A stretch of DNA of 64,000 nt, from contig JACPPC010000002.1 in assembly GCA_016191225.1 (NCBI GenBank), positions 1 to 64,000 of the forward strand, read 5' to 3'. Positions 30,420 through 39,337 of this stretch are shown here, piece by piece (within the stretch, counting starts at the first letter, position 1; each line of letters starts with the position of its first letter). The position numbers and the translations under genes are program-made. Origin of the DNA: Gemmatimonadota bacterium (GTDB lineage: Bacteria > Gemmatimonadota > Gemmatimonadetes > Gemmatimonadales > Gemmatimonadaceae). Below the pieces are notes generated by a model. The model did no database searches. It was not told the origin of the DNA and saw only the letters and a program-made list of their open reading frames with translations.

Positions 30420-31658
30420 ATGGGCTTCCGCGTTTCCAACCGCTCCCTTGCCGGCGTGCTCGTCGCAGGGCTCGCCCTCGCGGGCCCGCTCGCCGGGCAG
30501 TCCCCTGCCGCTCAGGGACCCGATCCGGCGCTGGTCATGCCGCCGCGGCCGATGGTCGGCGGCAACGCCGACTCCAACGACGCCCGGGCCTACGTCGAGC
30601 TCGCCACCGAGCTGATCGTCAAGGAGCCCCTCGCCGCCGCGAATGCCTTCCACTGGGCACAGCGGCTCGATCCGTCGTCCGCTGCCGCCCTGTATGGGCG
30701 TGCCGTCGCGACGATCCTCGCCGACGACGAGTTGGTGCGGGCGCGCTTCGAGGGCGCGAGGAGTGACAAGGCGCGGGCCGCCTTCCGGCTTGCGGATTCG
30801 CTCGATGCCCGGGCGCGGCTGCTCGACCCGTTCCTGCATCGCGTGCACGACAAGCTGTTCCTGATCTCCTACGTCGCGCGCCGGAACCACATCGGCAACC
30901 TGGGACAGGCGCTCGGCGCCATCGAGAGTGCCCTCGGGGACATGGAGCCCGCCGTCCAGGGCTGGTACTTCTACAGCACAGAGCAATGGAAGGAGGCGTT
31001 GCAGCGCTACGCCGATGCCCTCCGGCGCGGCGACGACCTCGCGTTCATCCTCCAGCGGCGCGCCGAGATCTTCCAGTACACCAGGCAGTACGACAGCGCG
31101 TTCCAGCAATTGCGGCAGGCGATCGCCGAGCACGAGAAGCGCGAGAAGTCGCGGGTCGTCTGGATCTACGCGCCCAAGGCGTTGCTTGAGCACCAGTCGG
31201 GGCTCCTGCTCGAGAGGACCGGCCGCGCCGCCGAGGCGCGCGAGGCGTACGGACGCGCCCTTCTCGAGGACATCTCGTACGCGCCGGCCCACGTGCGCCT
31301 TGCGGCCCTTGCGCTGCAGGCCGCCGACACGGTGGCAGCGGCCGGCGAGTTCGTGCTCGCCGCACAGGCCGCGCCGCTCGACGCCTTCCGCCGGTACCAG
31401 TGCGCGTATGGGCTCGTGCTCGCGCGCAAGCCGGCCGACGCGATCGAGCACCTGCGCGCCGCGATCGCGCTGGAGCCCTGGTTCGCTGATCCCCGCTTCC
31501 TCCTCGCCAAGCTCGCCGACGACGGCGAGCGATACGACGAGGCCGTCGTGCAGTACCGCGCCTTCCTCGAGCGGGCCCGCGAGCGCGACCCGCAGCGCGG
31601 CTTCGCCTCGCGGCGGCTCGCGACGCTTTCGGCGCGGAAGGCGGGCGGGCTCCGGTGA
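30420..31658 (+). CDS. Secreted TPR protein, paralogue 1 of 3
   Basis: 412 aa. Signal peptide (SLAGVLVAGLALAGPLAGQ), then about eight degenerate TPR helices. Shared family features with the two following genes: NDARAYVELATELI, a DPSSAAALYGRAVATILADD block, then (KALLEHQSGLLLERTGRAAE) and (YAPAHVRLAALALQAADT), and IALEPWFADPRFLLAKLADD. No catalytic domain. It probably lies in the periplasm as a scaffold. Its stop overlaps the GTG of paralogue 2 (GTGA). Confidence 0.75.
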   Translation: MGFRVSNRSLAGVLVAGLALAGPLAGQSPAAQGPDPALVMPPRPMVGGNADSNDARAYVELATELIVKEPLAAANAFHWAQRLDPSSAAALYGRAVATILADDELVRARFEGARSDKARAAFRLADSLDARARLLDPFLHRVHDKLFLISYVARRNHIGNLGQALGAIESALGDMEPAVQGWYFYSTEQWKEALQRYADALRRGDDLAFILQRRAEIFQYTRQYDSAFQQLRQAIAEHEKREKSRVVWIYAPKALLEHQSGLLLERTGRAAEAREAYGRALLEDISYAPAHVRLAALALQAADTVAAAGEFVLAAQAAPLDAFRRYQCAYGLVLARKPADAIEHLRAAIALEPWFADPRFLLAKLADDGERYDEAVVQYRAFLERARERDPQRGFASRRLATLSARKAGGLR

Positions 31659-32806
31659 ACCGGCGCCTGGTCGCCGCGGCAATCTGCGCCACTCTCGGCA
31701 CTGCGCCCGCGCCGGCATTGGCGCAGGACAGCGTGCCCCCTCGGCCCCGCCTCGACGCCGAGGCCGACACCAACGACGCCCAGGCCTACCTGCTGTTCGC
31801 CGTCCGCGCAATCGCCCGCGACGAGCGCGCGGCAGGGGCCGCGTACTACTGGGCCAGCCGCATCGACCCCGGTTCCGCCATGGCCGTCTACGGTCGCGCG
31901 GTGAGCGCGATCCGCGCCGAGCGCCGCAACCCCTTCCAGCAGGCCGAGTTCGCGCGGGCCGATACGCTGCTCCTCCGTGCGTCGCTGCTCGATCCCTTCC
32001 TGCACCGGAACCTCGACCCAGGCATCGCCTCGTCCCTCACCGGCGCCTCGCTGGCCATCGGACGGTACCTCGCCGCCAGTGGATCAAGCCGCATGGCATG
32101 GACCGCGTACAGCGAGCGCCGGTTCGGAGATGCGGCCGGGCTGTACACCCTTGCCCTCGACGAGGCGAAGGCCCCCGGCCTCGGCGTCCTGCGGGCCCTG
32201 CTGCACGAACGGCGCGGCGGGGCCCTCTGGCTCGGGGGGGAACCCGACAGCGCGATCGCCGAGCTTCGGCTCGCGCTGCAGGAGCAGCGCCGGGTCGAGG
32301 ACAAGGGGGTGGTGCGCTTCTACCGTCCGAACGCGCGACTCGAGTACCAACTGGGACACATGCTCGAGCGCACCGATCGCCTGGCCGAGGCACGCGAGGC
32401 GTACGGCCGGGCCCTCGTGGAGGACCTCGCGTTCCACCCGGCGCACGTGCGCCTTGGCGCTCTCGCGCTCGAGGCTGGCGATACGGCGACCGCCTTCAGC
32501 GAACTCGAGATCGCGGTGCAGGCCGCGCCGCGCGATGCGCCGCTCCGCTTCCAGCTGGGTTGGCTCCTCGTCGCGGCCCGCCGGCACGGCGACGCAGCGC
32601 ACCACCTGCAGCAGGCGATCGTGCTCGAGCCGTGGTATGCCGCGCCGCGCCTGCTCCTCGCCAAGTTGTATGAAGTGAGTGACATGGCCGACCTCGCACA
32701 ACTCGAGTACCAGGCCTTCCTCGACCGGGCGCTCCGCTTGGACGAGCAGCGTGCCTTCGCCGAGGAGCGACTGCGGATACTCAAGGGCGGCAGGGCCGGA
32801 CCGTAG
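31655..32806 (+). CDS. Secreted TPR protein, paralogue 2 of 3
   Basis: 383 aa, GTG start at 31655 overlapping the upstream stop. Signal peptide RRLVAAAICATLGTAPAPALAQ. Paralogue blocks: DTNDAQAYLLFAVRAI, AAYYWASRIDPGSAMAVYGRA, HLLERT-type TPR (YQLGHMLERTDRLAE), GRALVEDLAFHPAHVRLGAL and LLAKLYEVSDMADLAQLEY. Closer to paralogue 3 than to paralogue 1 by these blocks. Function unknown. Confidence 0.75.
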   Translation: MNRRLVAAAICATLGTAPAPALAQDSVPPRPRLDAEADTNDAQAYLLFAVRAIARDERAAGAAYYWASRIDPGSAMAVYGRAVSAIRAERRNPFQQAEFARADTLLLRASLLDPFLHRNLDPGIASSLTGASLAIGRYLAASGSSRMAWTAYSERRFGDAAGLYTLALDEAKAPGLGVLRALLHERRGGALWLGGEPDSAIAELRLALQEQRRVEDKGVVRFYRPNARLEYQLGHMLERTDRLAEAREAYGRALVEDLAFHPAHVRLGALALEAGDTATAFSELEIAVQAAPRDAPLRFQLGWLLVAARRHGDAAHHLQQAIVLEPWYAAPRLLLAKLYEVSDMADLAQLEYQAFLDRALRLDEQRAFAEERLRILKGGRAGP

Positions 32807-32925
32807 CCATCGCGGGCGTCCCCCTTGCCGCCCCCGCTGGATAGGCACATGCTTGGCGCACGTGTTTCTGCTGGCAGGCCGGCGACGAGGCCGGTCCTCC
32901 CCCACCCCGAGCGGGACCCGTCACC

Positions 32926-34125
32926 ATGCGCCTCCTTGCCCTCGCCGCCTGCGTGGCGGCCGTGTTCGCGTCCCCGATTCCCACGAGAGCGCAGGACAAG
33001 CTCCCACCGCGGCCCAGGCTCGCCGCCGACCAGGACACGAACGACGCGCAGTCGTACCTGCTCTACGCGGTCGCCAACCTCGACAAGGACCCCAGGCTCT
33101 CGCAGCAGGCGTATTACTGGGCCAGCCGCATCGACCCGAACTCGGGCCAGGCCATCTACGGCCGCGCGATCACGACCCTGCTCGCCGACGACGGGCTCCT
33201 GCGGATGAGCTACAACGGCCCCAGGAACGACCGGGACCGCTCCGACCTCAGGGCCATCGACTCGCTTTACCTGCTGGCGACGATCCTCGACCCCTTCCTC
33301 CACCGCAACCTGCAGCGGCGGATCTTCATGGCGCAGGTCACCGCCGTCCTTGGCGGCCGCGCCAGCCAGGCCGCGATCTGGGCGGCCGTCGAGGACGAGA
33401 TGCGCCGCGGGGGGCCGGCCGCCCTCGGCTACGCCGCCTACACCGAGAGCAAGTTCCCGGCTGCGCTCGACTACTATCGCGAAGCGCTCGAGAAGGCCAA
33501 GACGAAGTCCTACTTCTACAAGATGCGCGGCGAGATGTTCTGGCTGATCGGCAACGCCGACAGCGCCATGGCCCAGTTCAAGCTGGCCATCCAGGACCAG
33601 AAGAAGATCGAGGACAAGAAGGTCGTCATCCTTTACCAGCCCAAGGCGGTGTACGAGTACCAGCTGGGCTGGATTCACGAGCGCGAGGGTCGCACGGCGG
33701 AGGCCAAGGAGGCCTACGGCCGGGCCCTCGTCGAGGACCTGTCGTTCTATCCGGCCCATGTCCGCATCGGCGCGCTCGCCCTCGAGGCCGGCGACACCGC
33801 CACCGCGGTGAGCGAGTTCGATCTCGCGGCGCAGGCCGCGCCCAAGGACGCCAAGGTGAAGTACCAGAACGGCTACGTGCTCGCGCTCACGCGCAGGCTC
33901 GCCGAGGCGTCGCACCAGCTGCAGGAGGCCATCGCCCTCGAGCCATGGTACGCCGAGCCGCGCCTCCTCCTCGCCCGGCTCTACGAGGCCAGTGACATGG
34001 CCGACCTCGCCGGCAAGGAGTACGATGCCTTCCTGCAGCGCAGCGCGCAGTCGGACCTGCAGCGCGCCTTTGCGCAGGAACGGATCACCGTGCTCAGGGG
34101 CGTGGCGTCGAAGCCCAGGCAGTGA
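32926..34125 (+). CDS. Secreted TPR protein, paralogue 3 of 3
   Basis: 399 aa. Signal peptide MRLLALAACVAAVFASPIP with cleavage near TRAQ. Same architecture as the two preceding genes: DTNDAQSYLLYAVANL, QAYYWASRIDPNSGQAIYGRA, AYTESKFPAALDYYREALEK, YQLGWIHEREGRTAE, GRALVEDLSFYPAHVRIGAL and LLLARLYEASDMADLAGKEY. Its stop is overlapped by the GTG start of the S41 protease, so the scaffold proteins and the protease are likely made together. Confidence 0.75.
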   Translation: MRLLALAACVAAVFASPIPTRAQDKLPPRPRLAADQDTNDAQSYLLYAVANLDKDPRLSQQAYYWASRIDPNSGQAIYGRAITTLLADDGLLRMSYNGPRNDRDRSDLRAIDSLYLLATILDPFLHRNLQRRIFMAQVTAVLGGRASQAAIWAAVEDEMRRGGPAALGYAAYTESKFPAALDYYREALEKAKTKSYFYKMRGEMFWLIGNADSAMAQFKLAIQDQKKIEDKKVVILYQPKAVYEYQLGWIHEREGRTAEAKEAYGRALVEDLSFYPAHVRIGALALEAGDTATAVSEFDLAAQAAPKDAKVKYQNGYVLALTRRLAEASHQLQEAIALEPWYAEPRLLLARLYEASDMADLAGKEYDAFLQRSAQSDLQRAFAQERITVLRGVASKPRQ

Positions 34126-35741
34126 CCCCGCCGCCCATGCCGCGCCTCCGCGCCGCGACCATCGCCGCCACGTGCGCCGCCCTCCTCGCCGGCCCGCCCC
34201 TGGCGGCGCAGCAGGCCGACACCGCCACCAAGGTGCTGCGCAAGCGAACGGCCTACGAGGACCTGCAGATGTTCTCGCAGGTCCTCAACCAGATCCGCGT
34301 CAACCACCTCGATACGGTGGACTCGCACGAGCTGCTCATGGCGGCGATCCAGGGGATGGTGCGGCGGGCCGACCCGCACTCCTACGTCATTTCCGCGGTG
34401 CGCATGTCGCCCGAGAAGCAGCGGCAGCTGGAGGACGGCAAGCTCGTCGCGATCCCGATCCAGTGGGACTTCAGCCTCGGCGCCCCGCGCGTGGTCAGCG
34501 TCAGCCCCGGAACGAGGGCCGCCGCCCTCGACATCCTCCCCGGCGACGAGCTGGTGCTCGCCGACGGCAAGCCGATCGTCGCCGAGAGCGAGTTCGAGCT
34601 CGAGGTCACCCTCGCCGGCCCCAAGGCCACGAGCGCCCGGCTGACCCTCGAGCGCCTGCGCTCCGACGGCTCCTTCTCCCGCCTCGACCGCGAAGTGCGG
34701 CGCGAGCGGAGCGGGGACGCCCCCACCGCGGTTCCCGCCGTCACCACCTTCGGGGATGGCACCGGCTACATCCGCATCACGACCTTCTCGAACGACAAGG
34801 TCGCCGATGACCTGCACAAGGCGCTCGAGACCGTCGAGGGGATGAAGATCCAGCGGCTCGTGCTCGACCTCCGCGACAACGGCGGTGGCCTCGTGCGCGA
34901 GGCGGCCCGCATCGCCGGCGAGTTCCTCCCGCGCGGTTCCCTCGTGTACTCCTCGTGGGGACGCAAGCAGGAGTTCATCGACACGGGGCGCGTCGAGCGC
35001 TCGTTCTGGCGAGGAGCCCGCAACTATCCGGTGGCCGTCCTCATCAACGCAGGAACGGCGAGCGCCTCCGAGCTGGTGGCCGGCGCCCTCCAGGACCACG
35101 ACCGGGCCGTCATCGTCGGCCGGCCGAGCTTCGGCAAGTCGCTCATGATGCAGAGCTTCCCCATGACCGACGGCTCCGTGTTCGTGCTCGTCATCGGCAA
35201 GGTCCTGACGCCGTGCGGCCGCGCCGTGCAGCGCGAATACCAGGGGCTCCGCACCCAGGACTACTACCGCCGCGCGCGCGCCGACCGGGACACCGCCGGG
35301 CGGCCCAGCTGCAGGACCGACAACGGGCGCACGGTCTACGGCGGGGGCGGCGTCGTCCCCGACGTCCTCCTTGCCGACCGGATGGGCCCGCCGGCCTGGC
35401 TCGTGCGCCTCGCCGAGGATGACCTGTTCGGGCGCTTTGCCGCGGGCTGGGTCACCGACCAGGGGGCCGCGTACACGACGCTCGACGAGTTCGACGCCAA
35501 GCTCCCGCCGTTCGATGACGCCATGGTGGCATTCCGCGCGCTGGCGGCCAAGGCCGGCCGCGACGTCCCGCCCGACAGCGCGGCGGTGGCCCGGGTGCGC
35601 CGCAACCTCCTCGTCGCCGTCGCCGCCGCCAAGTGGGGTGACGCCGGGCGCTACCGCGTCAGTGCCCGGCTCGACCCCGAGGTCCAGGCCGCCATCGCCG
35701 CCCTCGGCCGCGCCGGCGAGATTCTCGCCCCGAAGAAATAG
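34122..35741 (+). CDS. S41-family peptidase (second copy), TPR-linked
   Basis: 539 aa, exported. Start GTG 34122 overlaps the TPR stop; ATG 34137 (MPRLRAATIAAT) is an alternative that gives a neater signal peptide. PDZ-like part about residues 110-180 (SLGAPRVVSVSPGTRAAALD, LPGDELVLADGKPI). Core: LDLRDNGGGLVREAARIA, catalytic Ser in NAGTASASELVAGALQDHDR and Lys in PSFGKSLMMQSF. C-terminal helical extension with YTTLDEFDAKLPPFDDAM. The TPR proteins may present substrates to it, as NlpI does for Prc in E. coli; that analogy is inference. Confidence 0.88.
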   Translation: MTPPPMPRLRAATIAATCAALLAGPPLAAQQADTATKVLRKRTAYEDLQMFSQVLNQIRVNHLDTVDSHELLMAAIQGMVRRADPHSYVISAVRMSPEKQRQLEDGKLVAIPIQWDFSLGAPRVVSVSPGTRAAALDILPGDELVLADGKPIVAESEFELEVTLAGPKATSARLTLERLRSDGSFSRLDREVRRERSGDAPTAVPAVTTFGDGTGYIRITTFSNDKVADDLHKALETVEGMKIQRLVLDLRDNGGGLVREAARIAGEFLPRGSLVYSSWGRKQEFIDTGRVERSFWRGARNYPVAVLINAGTASASELVAGALQDHDRAVIVGRPSFGKSLMMQSFPMTDGSVFVLVIGKVLTPCGRAVQREYQGLRTQDYYRRARADRDTAGRPSCRTDNGRTVYGGGGVVPDVLLADRMGPPAWLVRLAEDDLFGRFAAGWVTDQGAAYTTLDEFDAKLPPFDDAMVAFRALAAKAGRDVPPDSAAVARVRRNLLVAVAAAKWGDAGRYRVSARLDPEVQAAIAALGRAGEILAPKK

Positions 35742-35751
35742 TATCTGATCG

Positions 35752-36765
35752 CTACGAAATCGGCTTCGGCGACACCACGGCCTTCCCGATCGTGTTGTTG
35801 TCCGTGCCGAACCAGATCACGCCCGTCGCCCGGTCGAACACCATGTGCCGGATCGTGCCGCCGCCGCTCTTCACCTCGGTCGCGCCCAGCATCTGCTGCG
35901 TTGCCGGGTCGAACCCCACCAGCCGGTTCGGCTGCTTGCCGGTTTCCACCCACCACAGCCGGTCCCTGTCGTCCACCGTCATCGCGTACGGCAGCGACGC
36001 CTTGCCGAGGGGCGACGCCCACTCCTTCCATTGCTTCGTGCGCGGGTCGTACGCCACGAGCATCCCCCGCATGTAGTCCACCGTCCACACGCGACCGTCG
36101 CTCGTCATCGCGATCCGGCGCGGGCGGTACATCGAGTCCGGGCCGGCGATCTCCGTCACCTGCATCGTCGCCGGATCCACCGTCCCGATCCGGTTCGTGC
36201 CGAACAGGCAGAACCACGGGCGGCCGTGCGGGTCGATCACGATCCCGTACGGCCGCGACCGCGGCCGCTCGAGCGCCAGCAGCTGCACCTTGCCGCTCGA
36301 CACCGTGAGCTTCCCCACCACGTTCGAGTTCTGCGCCGTGAACCAGATGTCCCCCGCCGGGTCGAACGCCAGCGTGTGCGGGTCCTTCACGTTCGCGTCC
36401 GGCATCGGGTAGCGCGTGATCGCCCCGGTCGCCGGGTCGAGCCGGCCGATCATGCCGTTCATGTTGCCCGAATACCACGCGAACCCCCTCCGGTCCACCA
36501 CCACGTTGTGCGGCATCGTGCCGGCGTCGATCGCGAACTTCTCGAAGTCACCCGTGCGCGGGTCGAGCCTGGCGACGTAATTCCCGACCTGCCCCACGAA
36601 GAAGATCCGCCCCTGCGCGTCGACCGCCGGGTCGCGCGGGCGCGACTTCTCCCACGGCACGGTCCACTCCTGCATCGGCACGGCGGCGCCGGCCTGCGCC
36701 GCCGCCGGAACGGGGGCGCCGGCCGGAACGAGCAGCGCGGCGGCGATTAACATCTGGCGCGACAT
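35752..36765 (-). CDS. Vgb-like (virginiamycin B lyase fold) exported beta-propeller
   Basis: 337 aa, signal peptide MSRQMLIAAALLVPAGAPVPAAAQ. Start 36765 has AGGAG 8-9 bases upstream. Seven-bladed propeller repeats: PRDPAVDAQGRIFFVGQ, MPHNVVVDRRGFAWYSGN, DPHTLAFDPAGDIWFTAQ, RPYGIVIDPHGRPWFCLF, PRRIAMTSDGRVWTVDY and LPYAMTVDDRDRLWWVE. Vgb opens streptogramin lactone rings, but most exported relatives are uncharacterised binding propellers, so lyase activity should not be assumed. It converges with the S41 protease (10-base gap). Confidence 0.75.
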   Translation of the reverse strand: MSRQMLIAAALLVPAGAPVPAAAQAGAAVPMQEWTVPWEKSRPRDPAVDAQGRIFFVGQVGNYVARLDPRTGDFEKFAIDAGTMPHNVVVDRRGFAWYSGNMNGMIGRLDPATGAITRYPMPDANVKDPHTLAFDPAGDIWFTAQNSNVVGKLTVSSGKVQLLALERPRSRPYGIVIDPHGRPWFCLFGTNRIGTVDPATMQVTEIAGPDSMYRPRRIAMTSDGRVWTVDYMRGMLVAYDPRTKQWKEWASPLGKASLPYAMTVDDRDRLWWVETGKQPNRLVGFDPATQQMLGATEVKSGGGTIRHMVFDRATGVIWFGTDNNTIGKAVVSPKPIS

Positions 36766-36932
36766 CGGGGTCTCTCCTGGAAGCGGGGCCATTCGGGCAC
36801 CCTACAATGGCTCGCGCGGGATGGTTGGCGCCACTCCCGCGCGGGCGCATATTGTCCTCGTCGCCCGGCCCCCGCCCTTGGGCTCCCGTGGCGGCATCCT
36901 CCAGTCCGCGCCGCGTCGGCGGCGCTCCCGCC

Positions 36933-37526
36933 ATGCGTCTTCTGCCCAGCGTCCTCGCCCTCCCCGCGTGCGCCCTGCTCGCCGCCTGCGCCTCCTCCCC
37001 GGGCGGGAACGACGATTCGGCTGCCGCGACCATGACGCGTACCAGCACTTCCATCCTCAGCACCGGCTCCGGGCAGGCGAATGGCCCCAACATCGGCTCG
37101 GGAATGACCTCCGTCGTCGCAGCGACCACCACCCGCCTCGGCGCCCCCGCCGATCAGGTGTTCAGCACCCTCTCCTCGGTCTACGAGAAGCTCGGGATCG
37201 CCGTCACCACCATGGTCAGCAAGGAGCGGATGCTCGGCAATCTCGACCTCCGCGCCCGCGCCCGCCTCGGCAGCATGCCGTTGCGCCGCCTCTTCGATTG
37301 CGGTGGCACCACCGGCGAGCCCAACGCCGACACCTTCCAGCTCACCATCTCCGTCTCGTCCGAGGTCAAGGACAACGGCGACGGGAGCTCGATCCTCGCC
37401 TCGCTGGTGCAGGCCACCGGCCGGCCCGTGCAGTTCGCCGGCAACGACGTCCGGTGCACCACCACCGGCGAGCTCGAGCGACAGATCGCGCAGCAGGTCA
37501 AGCTCAAGCTCGTGCTCTCCAACTGA
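36933..37526 (+). CDS. Lipoprotein of unknown function
   Basis: 197 aa. Lipoprotein signal MRLLPSVLALPACALLAAC, lipobox LAAC, then a Ser/Thr/Gly-rich linker (about 25-55) and a compact mixed alpha/beta domain starting VVAATTTRLGAPADQVF. The domain contains two cysteines (LFDCGGTTG and VRCTTTGE) that may pair. No family recognised. It lies upstream of, and co-directional with, the esterase gene. Confidence 0.7.
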   Translation: MRLLPSVLALPACALLAACASSPGGNDDSAAATMTRTSTSILSTGSGQANGPNIGSGMTSVVAATTTRLGAPADQVFSTLSSVYEKLGIAVTTMVSKERMLGNLDLRARARLGSMPLRRLFDCGGTTGEPNADTFQLTISVSSEVKDNGDGSSILASLVQATGRPVQFAGNDVRCTTTGELERQIAQQVKLKLVLSN

Positions 37527-37578
37527 CCTCCGGGGCGCGGGGACCCGCCGCGCTCCCCGCCTCCGCCCACGCCCCGTG

Positions 37579-38337
37579 ATGCAGTTCGTCGACCCGAAGC
37601 TCCCGCGCCACCTCTTCGGGTGGCGCAGCCCGTCGCTCGGACTCAACATGCCGATCGTCGGCTACGGCCACGCCGGCAAGCCGATCCTGCTGTTCCCCAC
37701 CGCCGCCGCCGATTACCTCGAGAACGAGCGCTTCTTCCTCGTCAAGGCGCTGGAGCCGCTCCTCTTCGCCGGCCGGGTGCGGATCTTCTCCATCGACTCC
37801 ATCAACCAGCATGCCTGGATGGACCGCAAGGTCGCCGTCCGCGAGTCGGCGCGGCGCCAGGCGCTCTATGTGAAGTACGTCGAGGATGAGGTCGTCCCAT
37901 ACATCCGGCTGGCCTGCGCCGATGGCGGCGCGCGCATCCTCACCACGGGTGCCTCCTTCGGGGCCTTCCACAGCGCCAACTGCATGCTGCGGCGCCCGGA
38001 CCTGTTTGACGGGTTGATCGCGATGAGCGGCTTCTACGACCTCAGCCAGTCGTACTTCAACGGCTACTCCGACGACAACTGCTTCTACAACAACCCGGCC
38101 TGGTTCTTGCCGGGTCTCGGTGGCCACTACCTCGACCTCCTTCGCCACCACTGCCGGATCCTCGTCCTCACGGGACAGGGGGCCTACGAGGTCCCCGACG
38201 CCTCCCGCAAGCTGTCGCGCCTCCTTGCCGACAAGGGGATCCCCCACGAGCTCGACCTCTGGGGGCACGACGTGAACCACGACTGGCCTTGGTGGCGCAA
38301 GATGCTTCCTTACGCCGTCGAGCGCCTCGGGTACTGA
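37579..38337 (+). CDS. Alpha/beta-hydrolase esterase (COG4947-type)
   Basis: 252 aa cytoplasmic hydrolase. Family blocks: PILLFPTAAADYLENERFFL, RIFSIDSINQHAWM, VEDEVVPYIRLAC, nucleophile elbow TTGASFGAFHSAN (Ser about residue 122), GLIAMSGFYDLSQSYF, YNNPAWFLPGL, and acid/His candidates in WGHDVNHDWPWWR. The 'YNNPA' and 'SGxYD' segments match the group of uncharacterised COG4947 esterases. Start ATG 37579; GTG 37576 is possible. Substrate unknown. Confidence 0.75.
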   Translation: MQFVDPKLPRHLFGWRSPSLGLNMPIVGYGHAGKPILLFPTAAADYLENERFFLVKALEPLLFAGRVRIFSIDSINQHAWMDRKVAVRESARRQALYVKYVEDEVVPYIRLACADGGARILTTGASFGAFHSANCMLRRPDLFDGLIAMSGFYDLSQSYFNGYSDDNCFYNNPAWFLPGLGGHYLDLLRHHCRILVLTGQGAYEVPDASRKLSRLLADKGIPHELDLWGHDVNHDWPWWRKMLPYAVERLGY

Positions 38338-38371
38338 TCCCGGCTCGCCCACGGGGTCGCACAGCCACTGG

Positions 38372-38400
38372 TTGCCGGGGGTCCCCGGGAACGGTACCTT
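38372..38400 (+). promoter_or_regulatory. Promoter for the carboxypeptidase-regulatory-like lipoprotein
   Basis: TTGCCG (38372-38377), 17-base spacer, TACCTT (38395-38400). It lies about 36 bases before the TTG start. The TACCTT hexamer recurs before other genes here. Confidence 0.55.
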
Positions 38401-38435
38401 GGAACGGCTCCCGTGGTTGCCCCCCGGAGGTGTCA

Positions 38436-39251
38436 TTGCCTCATCGGTCCAGCCTGGCCAATTCGTCGTCTGTGGTCGCCGTCGTGGCGGCGATCACGGT
38501 ATTGGCCGGATGTGGCACGTCGTCGGCGCTGGACCTGCCGTTCGGCCGGTCCCCACGCGACCCCCTCATGGCATCGGCAGGGCGCGACATCGGGACTGGC
38601 GACCTGAGCGGCGTGGTCACCGACTCGAGTTCCGGACAGCCCATCTCCGGCGCGGTGGTCTTTGCGACGATCGACACCGTGCCCGGCGCCCCCGTCTCGA
38701 ACTTCTCCACGGTCACCGACGCCGAGGGCCGGTTCCTGCTCACCGACGTCCCCGCTGGTGCCCGCGTGATCGAGGCGCGCATGCTCGGGTTCACGCGTGA
38801 GCGACACGTGATGACCGTCCGGCGCGGCGCCGTCGACTCGCTCTCCCTCGAACTGCGAAGCGGCGAGGCCCTGCTGCTGCAGCAGCTCGAGGTCCTGCGC
38901 ATCCCGACCCCAGCCTCCCCCTGCCGACCGAGCGACGTGAGCGCCGCTTGGATCAGCGGCGCGCTGGCCGATGCGCTGGCCGTCACGGCGGCCCCGGCCC
39001 CCGGCGTGAGACTTCCGGCGATTGCGGCGGACCGGATTCGCCTCGTCCTCAAGCCGGGGCTCTGCCAGCGCGCCCTCGCCGCCTGGCAGAAGCGCTCCGG
39101 CATCGCCAACCCATTCGCGCAGGTGTACCTGTTCGACCTTGGCGGCGACGGCTGGGCGCTATTCGATCCGGCGCAGGCCCTCGGCAACAGCACGGCGATC
39201 GTCCCAGTCCTCGACCGCGACTTCAAGGTCATCGCGACCCTGGCCTTCTAG
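38436..39251 (+). CDS. Lipoprotein with carboxypeptidase regulatory-like domain
   Basis: 271 aa. A TTG start at 38436 is chosen because GGAGG ends 5 bases before it and it opens a lipoprotein signal (SSVVAVVAAITVLAGC, lipobox LAGC). The N-terminal half has a CarboxypepD_reg-like beta sandwich: LSGVVTDSSSGQPISGAVVF, TVTDAEGRFLLTDVPAG and RVIEARMLGFTRER. The second half (residues 150-271, VFDLGGDG-like turn YLFDLGGDGWALF) is not recognised. It was probably part of a cell-surface or periplasmic binding protein; substrate unknown. Confidence 0.7.
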   Translation: MPHRSSLANSSSVVAVVAAITVLAGCGTSSALDLPFGRSPRDPLMASAGRDIGTGDLSGVVTDSSSGQPISGAVVFATIDTVPGAPVSNFSTVTDAEGRFLLTDVPAGARVIEARMLGFTRERHVMTVRRGAVDSLSLELRSGEALLLQQLEVLRIPTPASPCRPSDVSAAWISGALADALAVTAAPAPGVRLPAIAADRIRLVLKPGLCQRALAAWQKRSGIANPFAQVYLFDLGGDGWALFDPAQALGNSTAIVPVLDRDFKVIATLAF

Positions 39252-39337
39252 GACCGCGAGCGCCTCCGGCGAGGACGTCGGCCACGCGCTCGCCACCCGC
39301 GCACACCCGCACAGCCCCCTCGACCCCGGAGCAATCC

